Positions 52,657-62,040 of a DNA stretch of 64,000 bases are shown piece after piece. Within the stretch, counting starts at the first letter, position 1. Every line of letters begins with the position of its first letter. Both the position numbers and the translations under genes were made by a program. The DNA comes from Bradyrhizobium sp. AZCC 1721 (GTDB lineage Bacteria; Pseudomonadota; Alphaproteobacteria; Rhizobiales; Xanthobacteraceae): assembly GCF_036924715.1 (NCBI RefSeq), contig NZ_JAZHSB010000001.1, positions 6,811,001-6,875,000 on the forward strand. The letters are read 5' to 3'. The notes beneath the pieces are model-generated. The model was not told where the DNA came from, searched no databases, and saw only the letters and a program-made list of their open reading frames with translations.

Positions 52657-53811
52657 TCACAGCCCCATTTGCCGCGAGGCGAGATCCTTCATGATCTCCT
52701 CGGTGCCGCCGCCGATGGCGTTGACCTTGACCTCGCGATAGATGCGCTCGACCTTGACGCCGCGCATGAAGCCGGCGCCGCCGAAAATCTGGACAGCCTC
52801 GGAGGCACAGAACGCCATGGTTTGGGTCGCCTGGTTCTTCATCATGCAGATTTCGGCGACCGGGCTCTCGCCCTGCCCGAGCCGCCACGCCAACATTTCC
52901 AGCATCGCCTGCGAGGCCGTGACCTTCTGCGCCATGTCGACGATCTTGTGACGGATCACCTGGTGCTGCGCAATCGGCTTGCCGAAGGTCTTGCGCTGCT
53001 TGGCATAGGCCATCGCCTCCTCGACGCAGACACCGGCATAGGCCGTGCAGCTCGCCGCCATGCCCATGCGCTCGCTGTTGAAATTCTGCATGATGAGCTT
53101 GAAACCCTGCCCCTCCTCGCCGATCAGGTTCTCGGCCGGAACGCGGCACTCGTCGAAATGCAGGGTTGCGGTATCCGACGCCCACCAGCCCATCTTCTTC
53201 AGTTTCGTCCGCGACAGGCCCGGCGTATCGCCTTCAATCAGCAGCAGGCTGACGCCGCCCGGTCCCTCGCCGCCGGTGCGCACCGCAACCGTCAGGTAGT
53301 CGGCCCGCATGCCCGACGTGATAAAGGTCTTCTCCCCGCTGACGACATAATGGTCGCCATCGCGCCGCGCCTTGGTGCACAGATTGGCGACGTCGGAGCC
53401 GCCGCTCGGCTCGGTGATCGCGAGCGCCGAAATCTTCTCGCCCGACAGCACCTGCGGCAACACCCTCGCCTTGACCTCGGGCCGCGCGGCGCGCGCAATC
53501 GGCGGCGAGCCGATGGTGTGGCTCATCAGGCTGGAGCTGACCCCGCCCGCACCGGCGCGCGCCAGTTCCTGCGACGCCACGATCTTCATGAACTGGTCGG
53601 CGGCCACACCGCCATACTCTTCTGGAAAGCCGAGCCCGAGCAGCCCGATATCGGACGCCTTGCGATAGAGCTCGCGCGGAAATTCGCCGGCTTCGTCCCA
53701 TTCATGGGCATAGGGCTCGATCTCCCGCGCCACGAAGCGGCGCATCACGTCGCGGAACGCTTCGTGATCCGCCGTGTAGAACGGGCTTTGCACCCTTGTG
53801 CGCTCCAGCAT
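52657..53811 (-). CDS. Acyl-CoA dehydrogenase 2
   Basis: The product is 384 residues from ATG 53811 behind AGGAAAG; a start five codons upstream is possible. It has ALAITEPSGGSDVANLCTKA, FITSGMRADYLTVAVRTG, LKKMGWWASDTATLHFDECRVP and the C-terminal QIFGGAGFMRGVKVERIYREVKVNAIGGGTEEIM. The IGGGTEE segment marks the usual acyl-CoA dehydrogenase end with the catalytic glutamate. It differs clearly from dehydrogenase 1, so the two probably act on different steps or chain forms. It diverges from the acyl-CoA synthetase gene at 54004. Confidence 0.92.
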   Translation of the reverse strand: MLERTRVQSPFYTADHEAFRDVMRRFVAREIEPYAHEWDEAGEFPRELYRKASDIGLLGLGFPEEYGGVAADQFMKIVASQELARAGAGGVSSSLMSHTIGSPPIARAARPEVKARVLPQVLSGEKISALAITEPSGGSDVANLCTKARRDGDHYVVSGEKTFITSGMRADYLTVAVRTGGEGPGGVSLLLIEGDTPGLSRTKLKKMGWWASDTATLHFDECRVPAENLIGEEGQGFKLIMQNFNSERMGMAASCTAYAGVCVEEAMAYAKQRKTFGKPIAQHQVIRHKIVDMAQKVTASQAMLEMLAWRLGQGESPVAEICMMKNQATQTMAFCASEAVQIFGGAGFMRGVKVERIYREVKVNAIGGGTEEIMKDLASRQMGL

Positions 53812-54003
53812 GGCTTTCCTCCGCAAGGATTACGATGCCCCGATTTGGCCCGCGCAAACTTGCGTTGAGCGGCTGCGGCCTACTTGGCGATGCGGCCAGC
53901 CACACAACGCAAGACATTACACCGATATGCCGGCTTCATCAGATAAAACGAGATAAGATCGCCGGTATCGAGCGGCGCAAGACCGTTCCACCCTGGAGGA
54001 AGT

Positions 54004-55551
54004 ATGCCCTCGGTTCGCTATTACGACTGGATCGCCCATTTCGGCCGCCGCACGCCGGGCAAGATCGCAGCCATCGACCTCGCGAGTGACCGCCGCCTCT
54101 CCTACGCAGAGTTCGACGGCCGCATTTCGCGTCTTGCCACGCATCTGCGCGATGCGCTCGGCGTCAAGCGTGGCGACCGCGTCGCCGTGCTGGCACTGAA
54201 CACCACCGATACGCTCGAAGTGCAGTTCGCCTGCGGCCGGTTAGGCGCGGTCTTCCTGCCCTTGAATACGCGGCTTACGGTTCCCGAATTGCAGTTCATT
54301 GTCGGCGATTCTTCGCCGAAGGTGATGGTCCATGACACGGATCTCGCGGAAGTCGCGCTGACCGTCGCGAAGCTCTGCAACGTTTCATCCGCGCTGCTGC
54401 TTGGCCCCGGCGGCTCTTATGAAGCGGCGATCGCGGCATCCAAACCGCTCGACCGGTTCGAAAGCGTCACGCACGACGACATCTCGACCATCATGTACAC
54501 CTCGGGCACGACGGGCCAGCCCAAGGGCGCGATCATCACCCATGGCATGACCTTTTGGAACTGCGTCAATCTCGGCGGCCCTGCCTATGTCTCGCCGTCG
54601 ACGGTTCTGCTCACGGTGCTGCCGCTGTTCCATACCGGTGGACTCAATTGCTACACCAATCCCGTGCTGCATGCCGGCGGCACCGTGCTAATCATGCGCG
54701 CGTTCGATCCCGGCCAGGCGCTGCAACTGATCAGCGACCCATCCTACGGCATTACGCAATTCTTCGGCGTGCCGGCGATCTACCAGTTCATGGCGCAGCA
54801 TCCTTCGTTCGCGACCGCCGATTTCAGCCGCCTGGTGATCGGCGGCGTCGGCGGAGCGCCGATGCCGGTTCCGCTCCTGAAAGTATGGGAAGAGCGCGGC
54901 GTCGCCCTGCAGCAGGGCTATGGCATGACCGAGACGTCGCCGGCCGTGCTGGCACTCGACCGCGAGGACGCCGCGCGCAAGGCCGGTTCGTCCGGCAAGC
55001 CGGTGCTGCATACGGAAGTGCGGATCGTCCGTCCCGACGGGACGGACGCGGATGTCGGCGAGCTCGGCGAGCTCTGGGTCAAGGGGCCGAACGTCACGCC
55101 CGGCTACTGGAACCGGCCGGACGCCAACCAGTCGTCCTTCACCGACGGCTGGCTGCACACCGGTGACGCCACGCGCGTCGATGAGGAAGGTTTTTACTAC
55201 ATCGTCGACCGCTGGAAGGACATGTACATTTCCGGCGGCGAAAACGTCTATCCGGCCGAAGTCGAGAGCGTGCTGCATCAGCTTGAAGGCATCGCCGAAG
55301 CTGCCGTCATCGGCATTCCCGATGAGCAGTGGGGCGAGGTCGGCATGGCGATCGTGGCGGTCAAGCCGGGCCATACGCTGACGCCTGCCGAAATTCACGC
55401 GCACTGCGAGGCCAATCTGGCGCGGTTCAAATGTCCCAGGTTGATCGAGTTCGTCGATGCGCTGCCACGCAATGCGACAGGCAAGATTCACAAGCCGACG
55501 CTGCGACAGCAGTTCAACGCGCCGAAGGCCACCGACAAGCTTGCCTCGTAA
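54004..55551 (+). CDS. Acyl-CoA synthetase (AMP-forming) of the catabolic cluster
   Basis: This 515-residue enzyme has the P-loop MYTSGTTGQPKGAI near residue 165, GYGMTETSPAVLAL near 306, GWLHTGDATRVDEEGFYYIVDRWKDMYISGGENVYPAE, and the C-terminal lysine motif PRNATGKIHKPTLR. GGAGGAAGT precedes the start. It should activate the free acid that the two dehydrogenases and the carboxylase then process. Its stop directly abuts the stop of the converging regulator gene, with no base between. Confidence 0.92.
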   Translation: MPSVRYYDWIAHFGRRTPGKIAAIDLASDRRLSYAEFDGRISRLATHLRDALGVKRGDRVAVLALNTTDTLEVQFACGRLGAVFLPLNTRLTVPELQFIVGDSSPKVMVHDTDLAEVALTVAKLCNVSSALLLGPGGSYEAAIAASKPLDRFESVTHDDISTIMYTSGTTGQPKGAIITHGMTFWNCVNLGGPAYVSPSTVLLTVLPLFHTGGLNCYTNPVLHAGGTVLIMRAFDPGQALQLISDPSYGITQFFGVPAIYQFMAQHPSFATADFSRLVIGGVGGAPMPVPLLKVWEERGVALQQGYGMTETSPAVLALDREDAARKAGSSGKPVLHTEVRIVRPDGTDADVGELGELWVKGPNVTPGYWNRPDANQSSFTDGWLHTGDATRVDEEGFYYIVDRWKDMYISGGENVYPAEVESVLHQLEGIAEAAVIGIPDEQWGEVGMAIVAVKPGHTLTPAEIHAHCEANLARFKCPRLIEFVDALPRNATGKIHKPTLRQQFNAPKATDKLAS

Positions 55552-56316
55552 CTACCCTGACAGGAACAGCGCGAAGGATTCATCTGTCGTCCGCCGCAAA
55601 TGCTGGCGGTACAGCGAATAATTGGGATCGTCGCACGAAACCCTGCCAAAGGTCGGATGAGCTACCATCTTGATCGGCAAATAGGCAATTGGTGCCGCGA
55701 TTGGCGTCAGCAACGAGCCGCGACCCGCGAGCAGCGTCGTGATGATCCCGTACATCTCGCCCGAAATCGCCAGGTGCGCCACCGTGATCAGGCGATGCTG
55801 GCCGTGCCGGTTGGTGACCAGGTAGATGTGGCCGGACTGGTTCGGCACCGCCACTTCGCCGAACTGGGTGAAGGCAGCGTCCTGCCGTTCGCTCTCGTGA
55901 AACACCAGGGAAGACGCCGCATCGTCCCAGGTGATCTCGGTGCGGTAGGCGAAGATCGCGTCCTTGTCGCCGAACGAGGGACGCACCGTGACATAGGTTC
56001 CCTCGATCCAGGCGACCGCACGGCGCGAGTAGGCACCCAAGCCATCGGGCGCGACCTCGCCGTTGATGGCTGCCACAGGCGCTGCCGCCTCCGGCGTCTT
56101 GCGCAGGGAAACGCCGAGCGCCTGCTCGAGCCGGACGGTGGTGGCGAGGGTGAACGGGCGGCGGCCACCCAGCACTTTTTCCAGCGTCGACAGGCTGAGT
56201 TTTGCAAGCTCTGCCAGAGACTGCCGGGAGATGCGGCGGCGGGCGATCTCCTCACGAATCGTGTCGGCAATCTGCCGGCTTTGTTCGGCGGAAAGCTGCT
56301 TGTCCGGCGCTGGCAT
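55552..56316 (-). CDS. XRE-type helix-turn-helix transcriptional regulator
   Basis: The product is 254 residues from ATG 56316 behind AGGGGTG; the frame is open upstream without similarity. Residues about 14-70 form a Cro/C1-type helix-turn-helix (RISRQSLAELAKLSLSTLEKVLGGRRPF, then TVRLEQALGVSLRK). The remainder is a beta-rich sensing domain (AYRTEITWDDAASSLVFHE, VAVPNQSGHIYLVTN) of unrecognised type. It lies between the acyl-CoA synthetase it converges with and the vWA gene it diverges from, so either cluster could be its target. Confidence 0.8.
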   Translation of the reverse strand: MPAPDKQLSAEQSRQIADTIREEIARRRISRQSLAELAKLSLSTLEKVLGGRRPFTLATTVRLEQALGVSLRKTPEAAAPVAAINGEVAPDGLGAYSRRAVAWIEGTYVTVRPSFGDKDAIFAYRTEITWDDAASSLVFHESERQDAAFTQFGEVAVPNQSGHIYLVTNRHGQHRLITVAHLAISGEMYGIITTLLAGRGSLLTPIAAPIAYLPIKMVAHPTFGRVSCDDPNYSLYRQHLRRTTDESFALFLSG

Positions 56317-56552
56317 CGTCACCCCTGCTTGCCTCCTTTGGGCATGATCTTTTTCCGATAACCGGTGCCCACCTTTCGGGATCATGCTCAGTGTAACAGA
56401 CGCACAATCCATCACAAACCCGCACAAGGCCGCCTCGACCGTGGCGGGCCGCGCTGGCCGGTGGCGGAACAAGGCCGATCATTCCGCTCGCGCCAAATCG
56501 CTGAATTCCACACCCTCTCACGCGGCAAAATCGCCGTGCGGGAGAGAGCGAC

Positions 56553-58823
56553 ATGACGACATGCGATGACATCGAGGCCGACAAACGCAACGAACGGCCC
56601 AGCCTGGTCAGGCTGGTGCTGTTCTTTGTGATACAAGGCGTTGCCGTAATCCTGGTCGGATTTGCGGCATTATTTTTGAGCTTCGAGCCGGTGTGGTCGG
56701 CGGAGCGCCTGCAATCCAATTTCCTCAAGCCCGGCGACGCACGCGCCGGCTCGCTACTCCTCAAGATCGACGAGGGATATGCCGACGCTTCGCGGCTCGG
56801 TGTCGACGTCGATCTCACCGTGTCGGGTCCGACCGTTCGTGCCCGCGTCACCCAGATTTTCCGCAACCCTTCGAAAGACTGGGTCGAGGCGGTTTATGTC
56901 TACCCGCTGTCGGCCGGAGGCGCGGTCGATTCGCTGAAGATGGTGATCGGCGACCGCGTCGTGGTCGGCGACATCAAGGAGCGACAGCAGGCGAAGGCCA
57001 TCTACGAACAGGCGAAGCAGAACGGGCAGAAAGCGGCGCTGACCGAACAGGAGCGGCCGAACATCTTCACCAACTCGGTCGCAAATATCGGTCCTGGCGA
57101 AACCGTGCTGGTGCAGATCGAGTATCAGGAGCCGATCCAACAATCCGGCGACGTGTTCTCGCTGCGGGTGCCGATGGTGGTGGCCCCACGCTACAATCCC
57201 GCGCCCGTCGTGCAAAGCGTCGATTTCAAGCCGGGTGGCGGCTGGGGGGCGATCAAGTCCGATCCCGTTCCGGATCGCGATCGCATTTCACCCGAAGTGC
57301 TCGACCCCGCGACCAACGCACCGATCAACCCGACCCGTATCACCGTGCGGCTGCAGGCCGGCTTCCCGCTCGGCGAAATCAAGAGCCACCATCACGCGAT
57401 CAAAACCGAGAAGCCGGACGCGAATACGAGCGTTCTTCGATTGGCCGAAGGCCCGGTGCCGGCGGATCGCGATTTCGAACTGACCTGGAAGCCCGTGGCC
57501 GAGACGGCGCCATCGGTCGGATTGTTCCGCGAGCGCGTCGGCGACAGCGATTACCTGCTCGCCTTCGTCACGCCGCCGTCGGTCGAACAGGCGCAGCAAA
57601 AACCTATGCCGCGCGAAGTCATCTTCGTGATCGACAATTCCGGCTCGATGGGCGGCGTCTCGATCATCCAGGCCAAGGCGAGCCTCATCTACGCGCTCGG
57701 CCGCCTGCAGCCGAACGACCGCTTCAACGTGATCCGCTTCGACCACACCATGGATCTGCTGTTTCCGTCAGCCGTGCCGGCCGACAGCGAGCATATCGGC
57801 CGGGCCACCTCTTTCGTCGGCGCACTGCAAGCCAATGGCGGCACCGAAATGGTGCCCGCGATGCGCGCGGCGCTGTCCGACAAGGCCGGCGATACCAACT
57901 ACGTCCGGCAGGTCGTGTTTCTGACCGATGGTGCGATCGGCAACGAGCAGCAATTGTTTGAAACCATCAGCGCGCTACGCGGCCGCTCGCGTGTCTTCAT
58001 GGTCGGCATCGGCTCGGCGCCGAACACCTACCTGATGACGCGCGCCACCGAACTCGGCCGTGGCACCTTCACCCATATCGGCTCGGTCGAGCAGGTTGAA
58101 GAGCGCATGCGCGGGCTGTTCGCCAAGCTGGAGAATCCCGCGGTGACCAATCTGGTCGCGAAATTCTCCGACGCCAGTGCCGACATGACGCCGGCCGCGA
58201 TTCCGGACGTCTACCGCGACGAGCCGCTGGTGCTCGCGGCAAGGCTCGACAAGCTCGCAGGCTCGGTCGAAATCAGGGGCCGCATTGGCGACCGCCCGTG
58301 GAGTGTCACCCTGCCGCTGGCAGATGCGGCCGAAGGCAAGGGGCTCTCGAAACTTTGGGCGCGCCGCAAGATCGCGGACGCCGAAGTCGCGCGCACCACG
58401 CGTCAGGCGACCCCGGAAGATGCGGATAAGGCGATTCTGGCGCTGGCGCTCGAGCATCAACTCGTCACGCGGCTGACCAGCCTGGTCGCAGTCGACAAGA
58501 CGCCGAGCCGTCCGCAAGGGGAGCCGCTCAAGGTCTCGGAACTGCCGATCAACCTGCCGGCGGGTTGGGATTTTGAAAAAGTGTTCGGCGAGCGCCCACG
58601 CGCCCCCGCAATGCCGATGGAACGGCGCGCGGATACGGACGAGGCGCGGGTCCAGATCGCGGCGCTGAAGCGCGCCCAGCCGGTCGCCACCGCAGCGCCC
58701 AGCACGGTTACGCTGCCGAGGACGGCGACCGATGCCGAACTGAAGATGATTGCGGGCGTGATCCTGCTCACGTTCAGCCTGATCGTCTTGGTGTTCAATC
58801 GACGTCAGATGTCACTGCGTTGA
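56553..58823 (+). CDS. VIT/vWA-domain sortase target protein
   Basis: This 756-residue protein has a hydrophobic signal/anchor (residues about 18-45). A VIT domain follows (IDEGYADASRLGVDVDLTVSG, FRNPSKDWVEAVYVYPLSAGGAVD, then GQKAALTEQERPNIFTNSVANI), and after it a von Willebrand A domain with MIDAS VIDNSGSMG (D361, S363, S365). The C-terminus has LPRTA at 721-725, a hydrophobic helix (MIAGVILLTFSLIVLVF) and a basic end NRRQMSLR: a cell-wall-type sorting signal. This is the layout of the proteobacterial sortase target family that is paired with a class GN sortase, here encoded 234 bases downstream. Confidence 0.9.
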   Translation: MTTCDDIEADKRNERPSLVRLVLFFVIQGVAVILVGFAALFLSFEPVWSAERLQSNFLKPGDARAGSLLLKIDEGYADASRLGVDVDLTVSGPTVRARVTQIFRNPSKDWVEAVYVYPLSAGGAVDSLKMVIGDRVVVGDIKERQQAKAIYEQAKQNGQKAALTEQERPNIFTNSVANIGPGETVLVQIEYQEPIQQSGDVFSLRVPMVVAPRYNPAPVVQSVDFKPGGGWGAIKSDPVPDRDRISPEVLDPATNAPINPTRITVRLQAGFPLGEIKSHHHAIKTEKPDANTSVLRLAEGPVPADRDFELTWKPVAETAPSVGLFRERVGDSDYLLAFVTPPSVEQAQQKPMPREVIFVIDNSGSMGGVSIIQAKASLIYALGRLQPNDRFNVIRFDHTMDLLFPSAVPADSEHIGRATSFVGALQANGGTEMVPAMRAALSDKAGDTNYVRQVVFLTDGAIGNEQQLFETISALRGRSRVFMVGIGSAPNTYLMTRATELGRGTFTHIGSVEQVEERMRGLFAKLENPAVTNLVAKFSDASADMTPAAIPDVYRDEPLVLAARLDKLAGSVEIRGRIGDRPWSVTLPLADAAEGKGLSKLWARRKIADAEVARTTRQATPEDADKAILALALEHQLVTRLTSLVAVDKTPSRPQGEPLKVSELPINLPAGWDFEKVFGERPRAPAMPMERRADTDEARVQIAALKRAQPVATAAPSTVTLPRTATDAELKMIAGVILLTFSLIVLVFNRRQMSLR

Positions 58824-58926
58824 CGTCGGCTGAAAGGAGGAGGGACCCCCGACCTCCTCTTTCCAGAGCGCGCGCGGCTTCCATCCGTCCCCCCAGAGCC
58901 GCGCGCGCCGCTTTTTCTCCAACCAC

Positions 58927-59045
58927 CGTCATTGCGAGGAGCAAAGCGACGAAGCAATCCATCTATCCCCGCATGGAGAGGTGGATTGCTTCACGGAGCC
59001 TGTCATCGGGCGCGCGTTCGCGCGACCCGTTGGCTCGCAATGACG
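58927..59045. repeat. Repeat family B element before the sortase gene
   Basis: The outer arms CGTCATTGCGAG (58927-58938) and CTCGCAATGACG (59034-59045) match those of the element at 39392, as do the inner GCAATCCA/TGGATTGC arms. An extra module, GCCTGTCATCGGGCGCGCG...CCCGTTGGC (about 58998-59033), is the reverse of that at 17263-17311. The right end merges with the ribosome-binding site GGGGAG of the sortase gene. Confidence 0.88.
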
Positions 59046-59057
59046 GGGAGAGTGTCC

Positions 59058-59633
59058 ATGCGATTCGTCCTCCCTCTCCTTCTCGCACTCATCGGCCTGA
59101 TCCTGTTCGGCCAAGGGGCGTACATCCACGCCAAAGCGCTGCTCGCACAGGTCCTGCTCGAACGCGCCTTCGAGGAAACCGTCGCAACCGGGCGCGAGAC
59201 AAAGCCGTGGTCGTGGGCCGACACCTGGCCGGTTGCTCGTATCGAGGTAAAGCGGCTCGGTGCCCGCGCTATCGTGCTCGCAGGCAGCAGCGGTCAGGCG
59301 CTCGCCTTCGGCCCGGGTCACGTCGAACAGACACCCGACGCCGGCGAACGCGGCGTCGCCGTCTATTCGGCGCATCGCGATACGCATTTCGCTTTCCTGA
59401 AAAACGTTGCCCTCGGTGACGAAATCGACGTCACCAGACGTGACGGCCGGACGTTCCGCTATCGGGTGGATACGACCTCGGTCGTGCGCTTCGATGCCTC
59501 CGGCATCGATCCGCTCGCAGGCGGGCATGAGCTGGTGCTGTCGACCTGCTGGCCGTTCGACGCGCTGACACAGGGGCCGGAGCGCTATCTTGTGCACGCC
59601 ACGATGATCGGACCCGTATCAGATACGCACTGA
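59058..59633 (+). CDS. Class GN sortase
   Basis: The product is 191 residues from ATG 59058 behind GGGGAG; the frame is open upstream only through the repeat. An N-terminal membrane helix (FVLPLLLALIGLILFGQGAYI) precedes the sortase barrel with YSAHRDTH (catalytic H106), LSTCWPF (catalytic C164) and PERYLV (R176). The TLxTC-type motif is LSTC here. It should cut the LPRTA tail of the vWA protein made from the gene just upstream. Sortases of this class are single dedicated enzymes in Gram-negative bacteria, each with one target. Confidence 0.92.
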   Translation: MRFVLPLLLALIGLILFGQGAYIHAKALLAQVLLERAFEETVATGRETKPWSWADTWPVARIEVKRLGARAIVLAGSSGQALAFGPGHVEQTPDAGERGVAVYSAHRDTHFAFLKNVALGDEIDVTRRDGRTFRYRVDTTSVVRFDASGIDPLAGGHELVLSTCWPFDALTQGPERYLVHATMIGPVSDTH

Positions 59634-59798
59634 ATTCTGTGAGCCGGGAAATCTTGCGCGGCGCGAATGGCGCTCATCGCGCAACGCGTGTTGCCACCCT
59701 CGCCAAGGCTCAATAAAAAGGTCCCAATCAAAAGAAAATCACGGCGGGACGATCATTCTCGATCGCCGCGGCCAAGAACAACAGAGGTAGGGATATCC

Positions 59799-62021
59799 AT
59801 GGACGCTCAGGCAAGCACCGCATCGCACACGGTCGAAAAATGGTCGCCATCGCCTGACGCCAGCGACATCGTCAAGAGCATCCATGCTATGCTGCACCCG
59901 CGCAACATCGTGCTGGTCGGCGCCACCGACAAGCCCGGCAACTATGCCGAGCGCATCTGGAACAATCTGATCAAATACGGTTACGAAGGCGGACTGTTTC
60001 CAGTCAACGCCAAGCGCGAAACGATCTGGGGCGTGCCCTGCTACAAGGATTTCGTGAGCCTGCCGGAGAAGCCCGATCACGTGCTGGTTCTGGTGCCGGC
60101 GCGCTTCGCTGTGCAGGTGATCCGCGATGCCGCGGCGGCTGGCGCGCGCTCCGCCACCATCGTCACCTCAGGCTTCAGCGAGTTGCAGGACGAGGAGAGC
60201 CAGCGGCTGGCGATCGAATTGAAAGAGGCGGTGCGCGAAACCGGCCTTGCGGTCACTGGGCCGAACTGCCTCGGCAATTTGAGCGCGGGCGAAAAACTGT
60301 TCACCAACATCGACGACCGTATCGTCACGATGGAGGCTGGACCGGTAGCAATTGTCGGCCAATCCGGCGCGATCGTGATGGCGATCCGGCAGACGCTGGA
60401 GGATCGCGGCGTCGGCGTCGGCTATATGGTGACGACCGGCAACGAGACCGGGCTCGAGTCGCCGGACCTGATGACCTATTTCGCGGCCGATCCCTCGATC
60501 CGCGTCATCGTCGTCTATCTCGAAGGTGTCCGGAACACGAAAGTGTTCCGCGAAGCCTGCAAGGCCGCGCGGGCTGCCGGCAAGCCGGTCATCGCGCTCA
60601 AGCTAGGCGCCTCCGAAGGCGGCCGCGCTGCGGCAATGGCGCATACCGGCGCACTCGCGGGCTCGATCGAAACCTTCGACGCGATCTCGACCCGCGAAGG
60701 CGTGATCCGCGTCCGCGGATTGGACGAGCTGATCGAGACCACCGAGTGTTTCGTCCATGCCGATCCGCCCAAGGGCAACCGGCTCGCCGCGGTATCCCTC
60801 TCCGGCGGCAAGCGCGGCCTGTTGATCGACGCGTTCTATTCGGCCGGCCTGAACTTCGCGCCGCTGAGCCCGAATGCGACGGCACAATTGACGCAGATGC
60901 TCGGGCCCGGCAGCATCGTCGGCAATCCGCTCGATGCCGGCTTTGCCGCCGTGGTCGACCCCTCCGTCTACATCAAGTCGATCAAGATCATGATCGACGA
61001 TCCCGACACCGACATCGTCATCATCGACGCCGAATTGCCGAAAGCACCGCACGAATTGCGCGAGCGCAATCTGCGCCTCGTCAACGAGATGGCGGGCGCC
61101 GCCAATAAGCCCGTGGTCTACATCAGCGCGATGTCGATCGGGTTCACAGAGTTCACCAAGGCCCTGCGCAAGTCGCTTCCGAACGTCGCTGTGATGCAGG
61201 GCCTCGACCGTGCGGTCGGGGCAATCAAGTCGCTGATCGAATATGCGTCCTTGCGCAAGGAGGTGCCTGACGTCGTCTCGAGCTCGAAAGCTTCCGCGCG
61301 CGCAATGCTGGAGAAGACGCTCAAGGCCGCCAATGGCGCCGCCGCGCTGGACGAGGTCGCGTCGAAGAAACTGCTGAAAGCCTACGGCATCCCGGTTTCG
61401 AAGGAAGAGATTGCGCAGACCGCGGCGGAAGCCGTCAAGATCGCCAAGAAGATCGGCTTCCCCGTGGTGGCTAAGGTGGTCAGCGCCGACATCCTGCACA
61501 AGTCGGACATCGGCGGCGTGGTGCTGAACCTCAACAGCGCGGCCGAGGTGAAGAAGGCATTCACCGAAATCACCGCGCGGGTGAAGAAGATCAAGAGCAA
61601 GCCAAAGCTAGAGGGCATTCTGATCGCGCAGCAGGTCAAGGCCGATCTCGAACTCGTGGTCGGCGCCTCGCTCGACGCCGAGATGGGTCCCGTGGTGCTG
61701 TTCGGCACCGGCGGCGTTGATATCGAACTGATGAAGGATGTCGCGCTTGCCGGCGCACCCTTGGATGAGGCCGAAGCAAAACAGTTGATCGCCAAGACCA
61801 AGGCCGGCATCAAGATGAAAGGCTATCGCGGCAAGCCGGCGCTGCACGAGCCTTCCGCCGTGAAGGCGCTGGTCGGCCTCTCCAACCTGATGGCGGATGC
61901 CGGCAACCGCATCGCCTCGATCGACGTCAATCCGTTTTTGATCAACAACAAGCTCGGCGTGGCTGTGGATGGCCTGATCGTGCTGAACAACGCCGCCGCG
62001 AACAAGGCGGCGGGGCATTAG
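59799..62021 (+). CDS. NDP-forming acyl-CoA synthetase (acetate-CoA ligase family)
   Basis: The product is 740 residues from ATG 59799 behind GAGGTAGGG. The frame is open 44 codons upstream without similarity. Order of domains: CoA-binding (MLHPRNIVLVGATDKPGNYAERIWNNL), succinyl-CoA ligase-like (GPVAIVGQSGAIVMAIRQTL, with AMAHTGALAG supplying the phosphohistidine), and a C-terminal ATP-grasp part (LLKAYGIPVSKEEIAQTA, GFPVVAKVVSADILHKSDIGGVVL, VVLFGTGGVDIELMKDVA). It interconverts an acid, CoA and NTP with the acyl-CoA, NDP and phosphate. In soil bacteria such proteins act on acetate, pimelate or aromatic acids. Confidence 0.88.
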   Translation: MDAQASTASHTVEKWSPSPDASDIVKSIHAMLHPRNIVLVGATDKPGNYAERIWNNLIKYGYEGGLFPVNAKRETIWGVPCYKDFVSLPEKPDHVLVLVPARFAVQVIRDAAAAGARSATIVTSGFSELQDEESQRLAIELKEAVRETGLAVTGPNCLGNLSAGEKLFTNIDDRIVTMEAGPVAIVGQSGAIVMAIRQTLEDRGVGVGYMVTTGNETGLESPDLMTYFAADPSIRVIVVYLEGVRNTKVFREACKAARAAGKPVIALKLGASEGGRAAAMAHTGALAGSIETFDAISTREGVIRVRGLDELIETTECFVHADPPKGNRLAAVSLSGGKRGLLIDAFYSAGLNFAPLSPNATAQLTQMLGPGSIVGNPLDAGFAAVVDPSVYIKSIKIMIDDPDTDIVIIDAELPKAPHELRERNLRLVNEMAGAANKPVVYISAMSIGFTEFTKALRKSLPNVAVMQGLDRAVGAIKSLIEYASLRKEVPDVVSSSKASARAMLEKTLKAANGAAALDEVASKKLLKAYGIPVSKEEIAQTAAEAVKIAKKIGFPVVAKVVSADILHKSDIGGVVLNLNSAAEVKKAFTEITARVKKIKSKPKLEGILIAQQVKADLELVVGASLDAEMGPVVLFGTGGVDIELMKDVALAGAPLDEAEAKQLIAKTKAGIKMKGYRGKPALHEPSAVKALVGLSNLMADAGNRIASIDVNPFLINNKLGVAVDGLIVLNNAAANKAAGH

Positions 62022-62040
62022 GTGACTGGTTCGGCAGTTT

